Source: Karalla daura (taxonomy: Eukaryota; Chordata; Actinopteri; Chaetodontiformes; Leiognathidae). Taken from it: 64,000 nt of DNA. A model generated the notes under the pieces. The model ran no database searches. It was not told the DNA's origin and worked only from the letters and a program-made list of their open reading frames with translations. The stretch spans positions 22,272,916 through 22,336,915 of the forward strand of contig CM055191.1 of the NCBI GenBank assembly GCA_029224185.1, read 5' to 3'. Each line of letters opens with the position of its first letter. Position 1 is the first letter of the stretch. A program made the translations under genes and the position numbers. Shown piece after piece: positions 10,471 to 23,740 of this stretch.

Positions 10471-10924
10471 ATATTATATCTAGTTAACTATGCAATATAC
10501 TAAACTAGTGAAACACATTTTGCATTTTGAGTCAAGTCCCTTATTGTCATGATATATTTGGAGACATGCCCCACATTTTGCACTGAGGTGGAGCACACGT
10601 GCTATGCTTCTTCTCCTTTTATGTTTTGAAACGAGCCTGATTTACCGCGCTCAGTAAATATCCGGCTTTATGCGATGCTATATGCTTTGCCACTCTGCGA
10701 TGAACAGGTCCGGGCTCTTACTGTGCTCTGGAGTGCTGTTAAAACGACGCTATCCCTGCCCGTGAACCTCCGCTCCTAAATTCTGCCCCCGGGAGCTCGG
10801 TGCGGGGATCGAGCGCGGGCTTGGGCCCGACGGCACGGCCCGCTTCGTTTATCAGCGATTAAGGGAAGAGTTACGAGGTTAAAGTTGAAGCCGGCGATAA
10901 ACCTAATCCCCCTGCATGTGTGCT

Positions 10925-11063
10925 CGGCCCTCCCTCCCTCCATCCCTCCCTCCCTCCCTCCCTGCCTCCCGGCCTGCCTCCCGGCCTGCCTCCCGGCCTG
11001 CCTTTCCTGCATCCATATGCGTGCACGTGCTGCTAAATGTGTGTGTGTGTGTGTGTGTGTGTG
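10925..11063. repeat. CCCT, 12-bp and TG repeats in series
   Basis: A (CCCT)n stretch runs to about 10962, then three copies of the 12-mer CCTGCCTCCCGG to about 11000, and after a short spacer (TG)n at 11038-11063. Confidence 0.9.
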
Positions 11064-13082
11064 TTTGTGTCTTAAAATACCCTGCACATTTCCCGACATC
11101 CCCACACCTCGATGACACAGCTCCGGATTCCATCACATGCCGGCTTACCTCATGGTCCGTCTGAGGGAGACTCGGGGAGCATCCCGCCGCCGCCGCCGCA
11201 GAGCACGTTTTTTTTTTTTTGTTTTGTTTTCTTGTTTGGAGTGGGCCGCGCGGCGGCGTCGCCGTGGCGACGGCCCAGAGCTCTGCTGTGTCAGTGGTGA
11301 CGCAGAGCCAAGTCAACATGATGTGGCCGCGCGGACCCGCTCCCTCCCCGGCCGTCGGCCGTTGCTTTTTTTTTTCTCTCGCTTTTTCTTGCTTATTTTC
11401 TCGTCACCCCGTCCCTCACCCTTCGTCTTTTTTCGCTTCTTCCTGGCATCCGCCTCTCGTTTGACGCCCGTAGCGTCGCCGCGGCCCCTCCGCCCGACTC
11501 CTGTTTGGCTTTGTCGCCTTCCTTACGTTTCATTCTGCCGGACCTGCTTTTTTTACAGTCTCATTGACGGCGTGCCTCCACCTCTCGGTTCCCTCCATCT
11601 TTAGTCATCTCCACCTCGTCCATCCCCTCCACTCTCTTACTTTCCTCATTTGTTTTCCCCCCTCTTTTTGAAGCTATCATCATCACCTCCGTCTCCTCTT
11701 CCCCCTGTGCGCATTTGTTATTTCCTCCCTGCCAGGCTCTTCCCCTCCGCCGTCTCGCCGTTGGCTAGGCTGCTCCCCGTCCCGGTTCGGCGGGCGAGCC
11801 CCTCGTTGCCATTGCCTAGCCAAGCCCGCACATATACGTCCTAATAAGTGGTCGTGATGGGGATCTCCCCTCCACGGATAAACACCGCCTGCTGGAGCCA
11901 GGGCTCTGCCTGTTCCCAGTAAAGCCCCCCTCTGGCAGCGCCGAGGCAGGCGTGCAGCTCGCTGCCACTACCTGACGGCGGCTGATGCGGCTGCTCAGGG
12001 CATTTTTTCAGAGCTGTCGTACTTCTGTTGTTCTGTCGGACCTTGGTGGCGAGCTGCAGCCGTTTTCTTTTTGTGTGGGAACCTGTCGCTGCGCCGCACC
12101 CTGCGGTCCGAAAAACACCTCTCGCGACATCTCGTCGGCAATTGTGACCTTTCAGCGCGGCTTAATTACGGAGCCCGCTCGGCCGCGGGATGAGCGCGCG
12201 GATGGATGAATGGCAACAACGTACGGGGGGGGGGGCGGGGGGGGGGCAAGTCGGCTCGGTTACCGTGAGCGGTCGGCTGCGCTGGGTACATCGTGGGGGG
12301 CGGTATCAGCACATCGTCTCCGTTTGTCCCGGCCCCAGTGAGTTCACCTCCGCTCACCGGGGTTCACATGCTGCTGCCGCTGCTGGTAGCCGTGGGGATT
12401 AGGAGACCCTGCAACTTTTGCGCACTCTAATCTCTTGTCCTCACATTGGGGCAAAACGCTGAATGATCCTCTCAAGCGGCGGACAGCTGCGGCCCTCCCT
12501 CGCCCCCCCCCCCCCCCCCCCCCTCCGTCTCCCGCGAAGCGCCGCTCGTCCCCTCCCGCCCTCTCCATCTCAGCTGGTCCCGCTCGTTCTCGTCCCCCCC
12601 CCCCCGTCTCTCTCTCGTCCTCATAAAAGCCCCAGCGAGTTCCCAGCAAGTGATTCATTAGATGCCTCGGTGCACACTTGCCTCATCGCTCACTTTAGTC
12701 GGCTGCCAAGTGCCCCATTTCCCCGTTTGTTTACACCAGCGAAAAGTGCGCCGGCTTTGCTCGGCTGCCACGGCGGAGGGGAAGGGCCGCTCGGGCCACA
12801 CACAGTGACACCCAGGACCCACACTTATGCGCGCTGATTTAGGAGCGGCTCTCAAGACTCCCCTGGCTGCGCGGCAGGTTTAACGACGAACTTCTTGCGA
12901 AGGCAATAATGGCGGTAATATCTGTGCCGAGCAGAGCGGGACAACTCGATCCTTCCGAGGTACCGTTTCAGAGCGGCCCCGGGGCCAGGAGCAGAACGAT
13001 GTTTGGTGATCCCGGGTGATCCCGGCGCTGAAGGGAGTGACGCTGTGGGAGCCGCTCGGCTCCTCCCTGCCGCCGTCGCCCT

Positions 13083-13794
13083 GCATCGCAGTGCATCACA
13101 GTGCATCACAGTGCATCACAGTGCTTCACAGTGCGTCACAGTGCATCGCAGTGCATCGCAGTGCGTCCGCAGTGCATCACAGTGCGTCGCAGTGCGTCGC
13201 AGTGCGTCGCAGTGCGTCGCAGTGCGTCGCAGTGCGTCGCAGTGCGTCGCAGTGCATCACAGTGCATCGCAGTGCATCACAGTGCGTCGCAGTGCATCAC
13301 AGTGCATCGCAGTGCATCACAGTGCGTCGCAGTGCGTCACAGTGCGTCACATTGCATCGCAGTGCATCGCAGTGCGTCGCAGTGCATCGCAGTGCATCGC
13401 AGTGCATCGCAGTGCATCGCAGTGCGTCGCAGTGCGTCACAGTGCATCGTAGTGCATCGTAGTGCATCGCAGTGCATCGCAGTGCATCGCAGTGCATCAC
13501 AGTGCATTACAGTGCGGTCACAGTGCGTCACAGTGCGTCGCAGTGCGTCGCAGTGCATCGCAGTGCATCACAGTGCTTCACAGTGCTTCACTGTGCATCG
13601 TAGTGCATCGCAGTGCATCACAGTGCGTCACAGTGCGTCGCAGTGCATCACAGTGCATCACAGTGCGTCGCAGTGCATCGCAGTGCGTCACAGTGCATCA
13701 CAGTGCATCGCAGTGCGTCACAGTGCATCGCAGTGCATCGCAGTGCATCACAGTGCATCGCAGTGCATCACAGTGCATCGCAGTGCATCGCAGC
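13083..13794. repeat. 10-bp minisatellite, about 71 copies
   Basis: Tandem AGTGCRTCRC units run almost without break, with only two 11-bp units (near 13169 and 13512). The main variants are CATCAC, CATCGC, CGTCAC and CGTCGC after AGTG. Forward frames stay open only because the 10-bp unit contains no stop in any register. Confidence 0.97.
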
Positions 13795-16700
13795 GCTTTG
13801 AGCGGCTGTTCGCGACCGTTCAAAGGGGCGCCGCCCGCCGGGGATTGCCCGGGCAGACGTGAGCAATTTGGATCACAAGTTTTTATCTATTTCGGTCTCC
13901 GCGTTCGAGCTTTGAAAATACGACCGGGGCATCCCAATTCGCAGGCCGACACTCTTGCTGCGCTGATTTTCTTTTTCTTTTTTCTTTTTTTTTTTTTTTC
14001 CTGAAAACATTCCAGGGTGTCATTACTGCGGGCAAGACCCAACCGACTTCATAAATCTCTTTTAATTCCTTTGCTCCTTCTTCTTTTTTTCTTTTTTTCG
14101 GGTCCCGACTTCTTCGTCTGATCTTGTTTGTTCATATCGTGATGTCATCACCGCCTCCTCGCTGACTCCGACTTCCAATATGTATTAGAAATGCAACCCT
14201 GCGCAGCTGAGCGAGAGTGGTCCCGCTGTGCCAAAAGCTAGTGATAGGTGATGATCGCGGACATAATCAAAGAGTGTTCAGAGGGTTTTAGGGTGGAAGA
14301 GGTTAAATGGCTCCGAGCCGTGAGCTTGTGTGCCAGACCGAGGTAGAGAGGGAACCAGTGAGACAGATTCTGATAAGGCAGGGATGCTGTGAGGGATCCT
14401 GAGGCCCAGCTCCGTTCCTGGGGCTAGGCCTGGGAGGCCGAGCGCGCAGACGTCCAGTTGAGATGATTAGAGCTAGACCTCTCTTGGTCAACCATAAATC
14501 ATTTGGCTCCATTTGTTTCTCCCCCTTTCTTTTAACTCTGCGTCACTCCCTCGCCTTCAGATGTACACACCCATGCTCTCCCTCTCTTCTGCAGAAAAAG
14601 GAAGATAAAATAAGCGAGGACTGCAGGGTCAGCCAGGATAAACATTGGTTTTTTGTCAGTCCGGCAAATGAAACACCTGGTGCTGGTAAACGCACTGGTC
14701 ATATTTCACATCGCCCTGACACTTGGGATTAATGCAACATCAAATTGTTTTAAAAATGGGGACAGACGCTACCCGGAGTAAATCAAACGTCCCCCTTTAT
14801 TAAAGCTTGACCTTGAAATTATGGTTTTAATCAGACAGGATGGCCTGCAAAGAGACGACAGATGAGACATTGGAGGCCGGAGCCTCACGTTGAATCAGCC
14901 CTCAGACAATGTGTCATAATGTGAACAGGAAGTTTAGACTCGACCACCGAATATTGTTGTGGCTTGAGGCCGACGGTCCCCCCCCCCCCCCTCCCCCTCA
15001 CCTTTTTTTTCCTCCTCGAGATGAAGCGATACCTCTTCCCCCTTTTCTGTGGGAACCGGCGTGATTGATAGATTTGCCTGTCTCCCCAGATGATAGAGTA
15101 AACATATCACATGACATGATGCACGCTGGTTTCCTGGAAAGGGAGGAAATGTCATTTGCCTCGACCGACGGCCGCAAGAGAGAAAGTGAAGACATGTTTT
15201 GTGCTCGCGGAGCCAAAGTAACGAGAGCAGAGCGAAGAAGGAATGTTTGTGGATTTCATCCTTAATCTGTGAACCATAGTACCTGACTACTGCGCTCAAT
15301 CAAGCCAAACTCTTAGTCAGAGGCGATTCGTCTTCCAAAGCTTGTGTTCCACGCTGTCCAGACTGCTCACTGGCTCCTGCCTCTCCCTCCGGTTCTCAAA
15401 CAGGCTAATGCACATAGAGGGTCGCAGGCCGCTCGGCCGGGATCGCTCATTTGTAGATAGACTTTGACGCATGTTCTCTGTCCGGCCTGCGGGGGGAGGG
15501 GCCACGCGACGACGGCGCAAGTGGTCGCGAGTGGAAGTACAGCCGAGGGTTGCGGCGATGAGGCCGGGGTGATGCTATGACCCGGCCGCGCCAAGGCAAA
15601 CTCGGCCGACGGGACAGCCAAGGAACACAGCGCATCAAATGAGTTGTCCTGAAACGGCACATTGGTCTCCCCAGACCGCAGCAGCTCGAGTCGGATCACA
15701 TCAGCAGCGCATCGGGCGACCCAGACCGCAAGCCGGCGAGAGCGCGAGGCACGGTAGCCAAGGCCACACAGACGTGACACGGTGGCTGCGCTGCCTCAGC
15801 TGTGGCCGTCCGTCAGTTGCTGTGGAGGCCCAGCTATCCAGCGCAGTTGACGCCCCTTCTCTTTTAGGGCGTCCGCGAGCATGCTCAAACGATGGCAGCT
15901 TCTTAGCAAGGGTGCAGAGGCTTACCGAAATGTCCACCATCTTAGCTGCTGCCTCTAGGTATGACAGATAGTTGACCCCACGTCTGAATCTGCAGCACAT
16001 TTAAACTAGCTATCCGTCTTAAGCTTTAGCTTTAGCTTCAGTCTTTGCTTGCGTTAGCCAGCCCTCCTATGCATCTGCTGTGTAGGTGTGTGATGCTTCT
16101 GAGCTCCTCTGGAGAGCTGCAGACCTCTAGAGCAGCGCGGCCCCAATGGATCGGCCATCTGTGGCTGCTCAGTCTCCTCCAATGGAATCCCTTCAAAGCG
16201 GCGGGCTGTTCACGCCAAACGGGTGCTTGACGCATTGCTCTCAAAACACGCTGGCTGTCGAAGCGTCGGGTGTGGATGCCAAATTGTATCTCAGCTCGCA
16301 ACGCTACTGCGAGGACTTCCGCTCTCTTTACTCTGTGCTCCATACCCTCTAATTCCACTTATCCATCATAGGAGGGCTGCTGACCACAGCTCTACACTTT
16401 GTGTTTAGCCGGTAGTGTCTTCTGCTGTATATGAGTAGGGAGCTGTATACAGTGTCTTGTGCGCTGTGTTGTGGTGTCTGCTGACTTCTGTGTACAGCCT
16501 GTGGTTCATTCCGTAAATATCTGTGGCCTCTGTGATGTTATTCTCAGGCCCTCCGCTCTGTGAGAAGATTGCACCACAACACTTGTATCCCTCGGCCTGC
16601 AGTTAGGAGGTTTAGGGGGATTAAGGAGGGAGAAAACCCCAGCCCTGGGTCCCGCTATACATCTTTTTTTTTTTTTTTATGGCTGTTCCAATGCACACGA

Positions 16701-18784
16701 TTCCGGCGTGGTGTGCAGAGAGAGTGGAGGGGCAGGGGAGAATGGGGAGTTAGGACTCGCCACGGGGGAATCAAACAAGTCCCAGACAAGTTACTCTCCT
16801 CCTCCTTCTCGGCACCAAGCGGAGGCTTTCGGGACCGCGACGGTCCGACCGTTCCTTCGCTCTCCCGGACCCCCGCGTCCGGCCTCAAAACGCCCGTCCC
16901 ACGAAGGGCAACGCGGACGCCGCTCTGGATCTCTCGCTCCCGCGGACAAAGGGCGCACTTCCCGAAAGGCACTCATCGACGCTTTCAGTCCGCGCCGTGT
17001 GGCCCCCAGAGGTGTTCGAGAGGCCCTACAACATGGCGACAACTCATCCGGCACCAGATCTTGTGCTCGCATGTAATCTGACCTCGCTAACCCCGAGCGC
17101 GCGTAGTTTATGCGCTAGTGCTCTTCGGTGCGCAGCCACCCACGGTATTGCTTCCCAACAACTGCACTTTCTTGTTTTTGCCCCCGCCCCCCTCTTTTTT
17201 TTTTCCTTTTCCTTTCTTTCCCCTCCTGGACATCTGTCGCCGCTGAGAGCGGCCCCCGGGGCGGCGCATTCCTCGGCCTGGTGGCCCTGGAGGTGACGGG
17301 CCCTTCGCGGAGCGCTTCCCGGAAAGCGGCCTCGTGTTTTGGCACGGCGCTGTCACTCAGGACGGGATGCGCGCTGACAGGGGGCGAGCCGGGATCACCC
17401 CTCAGCTGTCCGGCGCTCGCCACAGGTCCCCGATCCAGGGGCCGAGCGCGCGGCAGGATGCGAGGGCTCTAAGAATACACCCCCCCCCCCAGCGCCGACC
17501 TGGGAAGCCGGGGAGCGCACGCTCTACTGGTGTTACCCCTGTCAGGCCGCGGTGTGTGTGTGTGCGTGTGCGGGCATCATTGTCTCCTTCAGTTCCTCTT
17601 TCTCCTCGCCCGTGACATGTTGACGTTGCGGCATCCTGTGTGGCCGGCGCAAAGCTGTCACTGCGGTGAAGGGGAGAGGGGGGGGTGAGGGGGAGGGGGG
17701 GGGGGGGGCTGTGACCCGGCCGGTCACACACCATGGACTGTCTGGGGATCCTCGGCCCTCCATTGATTGTCGGCGCGTCTCCACTGCGGCGGAGCCGGGG
17801 CCAGGTGCCGATTTACACAGGAAGGCCTGGGACAGTAAATTCAGTGAGGACGTCCTCTTGGCAAGGCGTCTCCGCCTCGCAGAGCGTCGGGGCCCCGATG
17901 AACGTTCCTGCAGCCGTCTCCTTGGAAGCCTGTTGCGGACAGGCGGACGATCACAGGCGCGATTGCGCACCGCGGACACGGTGTCTCGGCGCGGAGAGCT
18001 GCTGCGCCGCGCCAAGTGGCAGTTCGTTGCACGGGAACAGGGTAGAGCGGAGTCACCCGGAGGATCGAGCAGGAGCACAAAGGAAGGGGGTGGGGGGGGG
18101 GGGGGGGAGAAGAAGAAGAAGAAGAAAAAAAAAAAGCCGACCTCAAGAGAGAAGGAATGTGCAGATGCTTTCAAATGTCCATGTGTGAAGCCACAAGCTC
18201 TTCTGCGGCTCTGGGAAGCCAATGTGAAACCAGTGGCGTAATTGCCTAATGCTTGTGTAATAAGAGGCACATTACAACCCAGGAGGCCCGACCAGACTTT
18301 AAAGCGGCAGAGGCTGGTGCTAAAGTGGGCTCAGAACTGTCCTCGCCCTCCCGGTCTTCACCAGTTGTTCCAGTGCCACCGGGCTCATCTTCATTAACGG
18401 CGTATCGGGCTGTGGCGTGCGCGCCCCCGCGTATCGGGGCCCGCGCTGCCACCTTCACGCCGGCCCTCTCCGCAAATGAAAAAAAAAAAACGATTCTACG
18501 GGGGAAGAAAGGCAAAGCAACGAGCGAGCGGTAATTGAATATCCTCGGCTGTGTTACTGTGGTCTGTAAGCAGTGACTTCACAGTCATTAGCGACACAAC
18601 CGTAGGACTTCTCATCTGTTTGTAAGAGCTGTATCACGTCCCCAGCCCATGTTTCTGTCAGGATATGCGGACGAATATCCATCTGGTAGTCACCCCGAAA
18701 GTGCCACAAGAGTGATCCTAAATGTGGGACTGGAGTTTACAGTGTTACCTGCAAAATAAACAGGCTGCAGCTTTGTTATAGAGT

Positions 18785-18805
18785 GATGTGTGTGTCAGTG
18801 TGTGT

Positions 18806-18850
<45 letters not shown>
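18785..18850. repeat. (TG)n microsatellite
   Basis: TG units with early CAG/CAA interruptions and a TATG near the end, followed by GAGAGA. Confidence 0.92.
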
Positions 18851-18860
<10 letters not shown>

Positions 18861-18990
18861 AGAGAGAGCGAGTCAGTCAGTCATGTTACTAAAGCTGCAG
18901 GTTTGAGAGAACCACAAAGGGAAATGTGAAGCCACCACATGTAGACAACTCTACTGTGGTGGTCCCCTTTCTTCTCTCCATAACTTACCA

Positions 18991-19065
18991 CACACACACA
19001 CGCGCGGCGCGCACACGCACACACGCACGCACGCACGCACGCACGCGCACGGCGCGCACACACAC
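18991..19065. repeat. CA/CGCA/GCGC alternating purine-pyrimidine tract
   Basis: CACACA, GCGCGGCGCGC, then (CGCA)n and a second GGCGCGC. The alternating purine-pyrimidine character favours Z-DNA. Confidence 0.85.
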
Positions 19066-20070
19066 CGCACTCCAATCAGCACTCCACCCATGTCACTTTA
19101 TCATCGCACGCATGCACAGCTCACGTAACCGGGGCAAAAATTATTAACTTGAGCAAATATGCTTTGCTCCATATATTTATGCTGAAATGAAATGTCCAAG
19201 TGTTGGCAGGCCTCCCCCCCCCCCCCCACCATTCCTCAGTAATGACGAGTAGCCAGTGTTTAAAGCATCAATGTTCCCCCTTGATATTTTTCCATCTCCT
19301 CCTCTAACAACTGAAAGGCACTTGAGGCGCTTTGAAGAGGAGGTTTTTTTTTTTGTAGTGCTCGCCTGGTAAATGGGCCGATATTATTTGCATTTTAAGA
19401 GCCACAGGAAAAAATGTTCTTTCGGGCTGTTTTTTTGAAGGCCGAGGGAGAGAGAGCCAGCTGACGGACACATGTTGGGCCGGCAGCGGTGGGGGACGAG
19501 AGGCTCGCGCACAGCAACCTGACATGTCACACTCCTCACGGAGAGAGGCGCACGAGCGTCCTCCCCCCCTCCCTCCCTCCCTCCCTCGCACGCACGCACA
19601 CACACGTTGTGCGGGGATAACTAGCGAGTCCTCGCGTCACACACACACCAGCAAACACAAACCTCGCTATGCCTGAGCCCCGCGGGGCTGATGTCCGCTC
19701 TGACACAGCATATCTCCGGCGTGACAGCGCGGCCGTGCGGCCTTTTGAAACGCCGGGGTGCCGGGATCGCGGCGGCGCTGTAATATTTGTAAAAAGTCAG
19801 GCCGGGGAGCAGATTTATGCTTTCTTTCCCGGCTCTTGTAGCATTTTCGGCTCCGCACCATTAAACCCCCCCCCCCGCCCCCCGCCCCCGAAAACGCTAT
19901 GTTCTGCTCCCTTCGGCGTGCTTTTTGCCATGAATTCATTCTACCCCCCCCCCCCCTTAATTAATTCTTCCTCCTCTCCACCCAACCCCGAACTGACCTG
20001 GCTCCCTCTCCCGCCTGCTCTGTCCCTACTCCAATCCTCCCACCGTCCTCCTCCAAGACCATTAGTCCTC

Positions 20071-20355
20071 TCACAGGATGTCGTGGAGTACTTCCTACCT
20101 TGTCCTCACCTCTGCCCTCCCCCTCGCCTCGCTCTCTCCCTCTCCCCTCCCCTCCCCTGCTCCGGAGACTTTCCCTTATCCCCGCTGTCTGCCTCCCAAA
20201 TCTCCCGCTTGTGAGCAGGATGTTGTTCAACAGTTCCTACATGTGCCCCGCTCCGCTCCCTCCCACCTCCCACGTTATTTGGTCTCCCGCTCGTTCCCCT
20301 CGCGCCGTCCTCTCTCTGGTCAGCTCACAGGATGCTGTGGAGCATTTCCTGCCGC
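20071..20355. repeat. degenerate tandem repeat, three copies of a conserved core
   Basis: A core like CAGGATGYYGTGGAGYAYTT recurs at about 20076, 20217 and 20329 (the middle copy is most diverged), separated by pyrimidine-rich spacers of different length. Confidence 0.55.
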
Positions 20356-21568
20356 CAGGGCTACAGGAAAGTCCCCCCCCCCCCCCCACCCACCCACTCA
20401 CCCCACCCCTAACCCCCCACCCCCCCCCCCCACCCCGTTTGATGTGCCATCTCCCCCCTAATTCTTTACACCTGGACCGTCCTCTGCTCAACAGAAGCAC
20501 TGCTCGTTCCCATGTCCCTTCCTGGCCGGCTTCCCCCCCCCGCAGCATGTCCCAGCCACTTTCCCAGTCTTTGCTTTTACAGCTCCAGAGGTTTCAGTAA
20601 ACCTCTATAGGGGGTCCGGGCTCCATTCCACCCGAGCACAGGGGCCTGACATGTTGGCATCGTGTCTCTCTCATCTCTCTGTTCCCTCTAATAAAAACAA
20701 GGTCCAGTCCGGTCTCCAGCTCGGCGCAGACACTGCCGAATCTCTGTTTTGCATGTTTTTGATTTTTGACTCCCCTCCTGCTACTCCTTTTATTATTTTG
20801 TCCCCCTTTTTCTTTTCCTTTTTTTTTTTTTTTTTGTCAAACCGATTCTTTGTCTTTGTTTTCTTCCCCCCTCCGTCTAAAGGTTCCCAGTGCCTGCAGC
20901 TGTTTGGATGTCGGCATAGTGGTCAGAAGTTTTGGCACGGTGTTGTTTGAATGCCATATTTTCACAGCACTGCCTGTTTAGAGTTGCGGTTTGTCAGGAG
21001 CCTGGCCTGCAGGGGCCACTTCCTCCCCACTGTTCTGGAGTCACTGTACCAAACACTGGCTGGCAGGAGAGGCGACGGGGAAAACGCATAAAATGTTAAG
21101 AGGAGGAGGGAGGAGAGGCTGCAGGATGATACCGAAGGGGAAAGTCCAAAATGGTTGCACGGGGGCTCGTATCGAGATAATGCAAAGACAAGCGACAGTG
21201 CAGGGAGCACTCATCCGCAGCAACTTGCCTCTCTCTAGGTCTCCTCCATTTCTCACTGACAAAGGAGCTCAAATGTCTACTGTGCGGACAAGCCCACGGA
21301 CCCCCGAGCCCTTGTATCACTTCACCGGTATCGCTCACTCCCCCAGTCATCGCAGCCCCAGCTGCAGTCGTGCCACGTTTCGTTTTCGGCCCTGTTGATG
21401 TCAGACACTAACACTGTGCGCCGTTTTTTTTTTTCCTTTTCTCTTTTTTCCGAGGCGCTCTCCCGTGTTGTCTCTGTGCCCTCTCTCCCCGTTCTTCCTT
21501 CCTTCTCCCCGGGGCCGAGGGCCGGGGTTAACAGCAGCACCGCTGTCGGGAGTTAGGTAAGCGCGCGC

Positions 21569-21612
21569 GGGGGGGGGGGGGGGGGGGGGTGGGGGGGGGG
21601 GGGGGGGGGGGG
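21569..21612. repeat. poly-G tract
   Basis: 43 G residues with a single T at 21590, preceded by GCGCGC. It is the longest G run in the window. Confidence 0.93.
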
Positions 21613-21779
21613 TTCACTCCCCACATGTGATTTTGTCAGTCAGAGGGGCAAGGAGGGGAAATCCTCCCTTATAGAAAAGTCACTTTGTGTAAATACACTC
21701 AGCGGTTTGGACGAACGCGAGATCCGCTTCAGAATTATAAACACAGGCTCTGCAGCCATTTGCAGCGGAGGAAGAATTA

Positions 21780-22540
21780 GTTGATGTAGGAAGCATGTGT
21801 GCCCCAGATTATTGTAATTATTTTATGTTGTTTTTTCCTTGCTGACATAAAAGTATTTGGACACTATCTCATGAGAAAGTGGTTGAGGGCCTGTTGTCTC
21901 GGGCCGCACCAGAGCCTTCTAAGTTGCTTTCAGAGTCTCAAAGTTTGATCTATCTCTCTTCAAAGCGCTGCGATTTAGACATAAGTTTTTAATTCCATTA
22001 TGTGGGAGCTTCCAGCAGCTCGTCGTTGTATTTTGTTTCATTCCGCCTTTTGTTTGCTGGAAGGAAAGTTGAATTAGAACAAAATGTTGTTTAAGGTCAA
22101 GGCAAACGTCAACGAGAAAGACCTACTGTTTTAACTATCCAATTACATGTTTGTTCAGCCTGTCTGCTAAACCTGCAGCATACGTTAACCTAATCAAATA
22201 TGGCCATCATCTCCCGGACTTTGTTTAGGAAAATGTTCATTCTTTATCTGAGTAAGCACACGGCCTTGATATGTAATCTTGTTGTTTTAAACATTTGTCA
22301 GAATTCAATAATTGCTGTAAACAGTGTGTAATCAACTTCAAAGTGCCCGGCCAAGGAACTTGAGTCTCGCAGATAAAAACGAGCATCTTCAGGAATACAC
22401 ACAACGCGCCTGTGTGTATAGTAATGCGAAGCAGCTTGGCGTCGCCGGGCCGCTTAATCAATATCAAGTGGAAAAAACGGTAGTGCTTCATGCTGTTGGA
22501 TCCATAAAGTGGGCCTAATTTTACAGCTCCATAAAACACC
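21780..22540. promoter_or_regulatory. candidate conserved regulatory block (AT-rich, single copy)
   Basis: A repeat-free AT-rich island inside a GC-rich intron, with homeodomain-like cores (ATTAG, TAATT, CAATAATTG) and AAATATGGCC. No conservation data are available, so this is a candidate only. Confidence 0.3.
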
Positions 22541-23740
22541 CTCCTTGCCGGAGCACGAATTGAACGATTTATGTGCAGGAGTAAATCACAGGGAAACGCT
22601 CCGAGAGGGGCTCAGCCGTCCCCGGTCCGAGCAGCGTGTGCCCGAGCCCCCTCTTTCGGAGCGCGCCGCCTCCGGGCCCGTCCCGTGTTCTGCTCGGGAC
22701 GCGCTTGTTTGTCCTCGGGGAGCGCGCGGCCGTGGCGTCGCCGAGCGGGGGAATGTGGGCCCTGTGACAATCTGGACGGCGCGTCCCGCACGACATGTGA
22801 GGCGCAGCTGGACGGGGGCTTCGCTCGCACGCCGTCGCCGGGTTGTTTTCGAGCCGCGCGGGACCGCGTCGGCTGGAAGAAATGTCCCCGGTGCCGTCCG
22901 GATCTGGCGTTTCAAGAGGAGGAGGAGGAGGAGGGGGGCTTCGATTCACCCCGGGCTTTGTCAATCAGTGCGATGAACACCCCGAGTGCCTTGCCAGGGA
23001 CCGGGGACAGAGCCTTTTTTTTTTTTCCTTTCGCCTGGAATCTTCCCCCAGCGAAAGGATCATTTTCCTTTAATTAGTGTTAAAGTAGCATTGAGGTATG
23101 CGCCCATTCTGCTTTGGCTTGATGAAGATGACTGCATGCGAGGCCATGCCAGACCCTCGGCTCCTCCTGCCACGTTCCCCGCTGCAGCCAGTTATGAATA
23201 ATCCATTCCGCGCATGTGCCTGGCGATTAATTAAAGATAAGGCCCCTCGAATTAACGTGGCGGTGGGGCTGCGTCATGGCAGCAGTGCTCGGTGGGGACA
23301 CCAATCTGGTTTCAATCTGAGGCCTGAGGAAGTCAGCGAGGCATTCCCCTTCACACCTCTGCAACAGGGACCCGCTGCTGAAAATCCGCCTGACATGTTT
23401 TATAAAAGCAGCATTATGTCCATTTTCGGGGCCGGGGAGGAAGCATGTCAAATCTGTTACTGCTAACAGAGGAAGTGATTTCACGAGCGCCGGCCCACTC
23501 GATTCTATGGGAAAAATGGTAGCTTTGTCCCGCTCTGACACACACACACACAACCACCCAACGCACAGATGACCCGTGGTAATCCTCCGCGGCAGCTTCA
23601 CATGCGGAGCCCGGGTCCGAGATGGACAAACCGCTGCATTCGCAGATGAGGGTCCTAATGCCCCTTTCTGCATTGGATGGACCGGTCCGGCTGCGGTTTC
23701 CCCCTTAAACCAGAGGATCGTCGCCCCAAATCCTGCACTC

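Noticed and set aside
13083..13862. Long open frames through the 10-bp repeat (SASQC-type peptides, both strands)
   Set aside because: The repeat unit contains no stop in any register, so the frames are open by default; there is no start context or similarity to any protein.
16060..16378. 12-bp inverted repeat AGCCCTCCTATG/CATAGGAGGGCT about 300 bp apart
   Set aside because: One such pair is expected by chance in a window this size; there is no target duplication or internal element signature.
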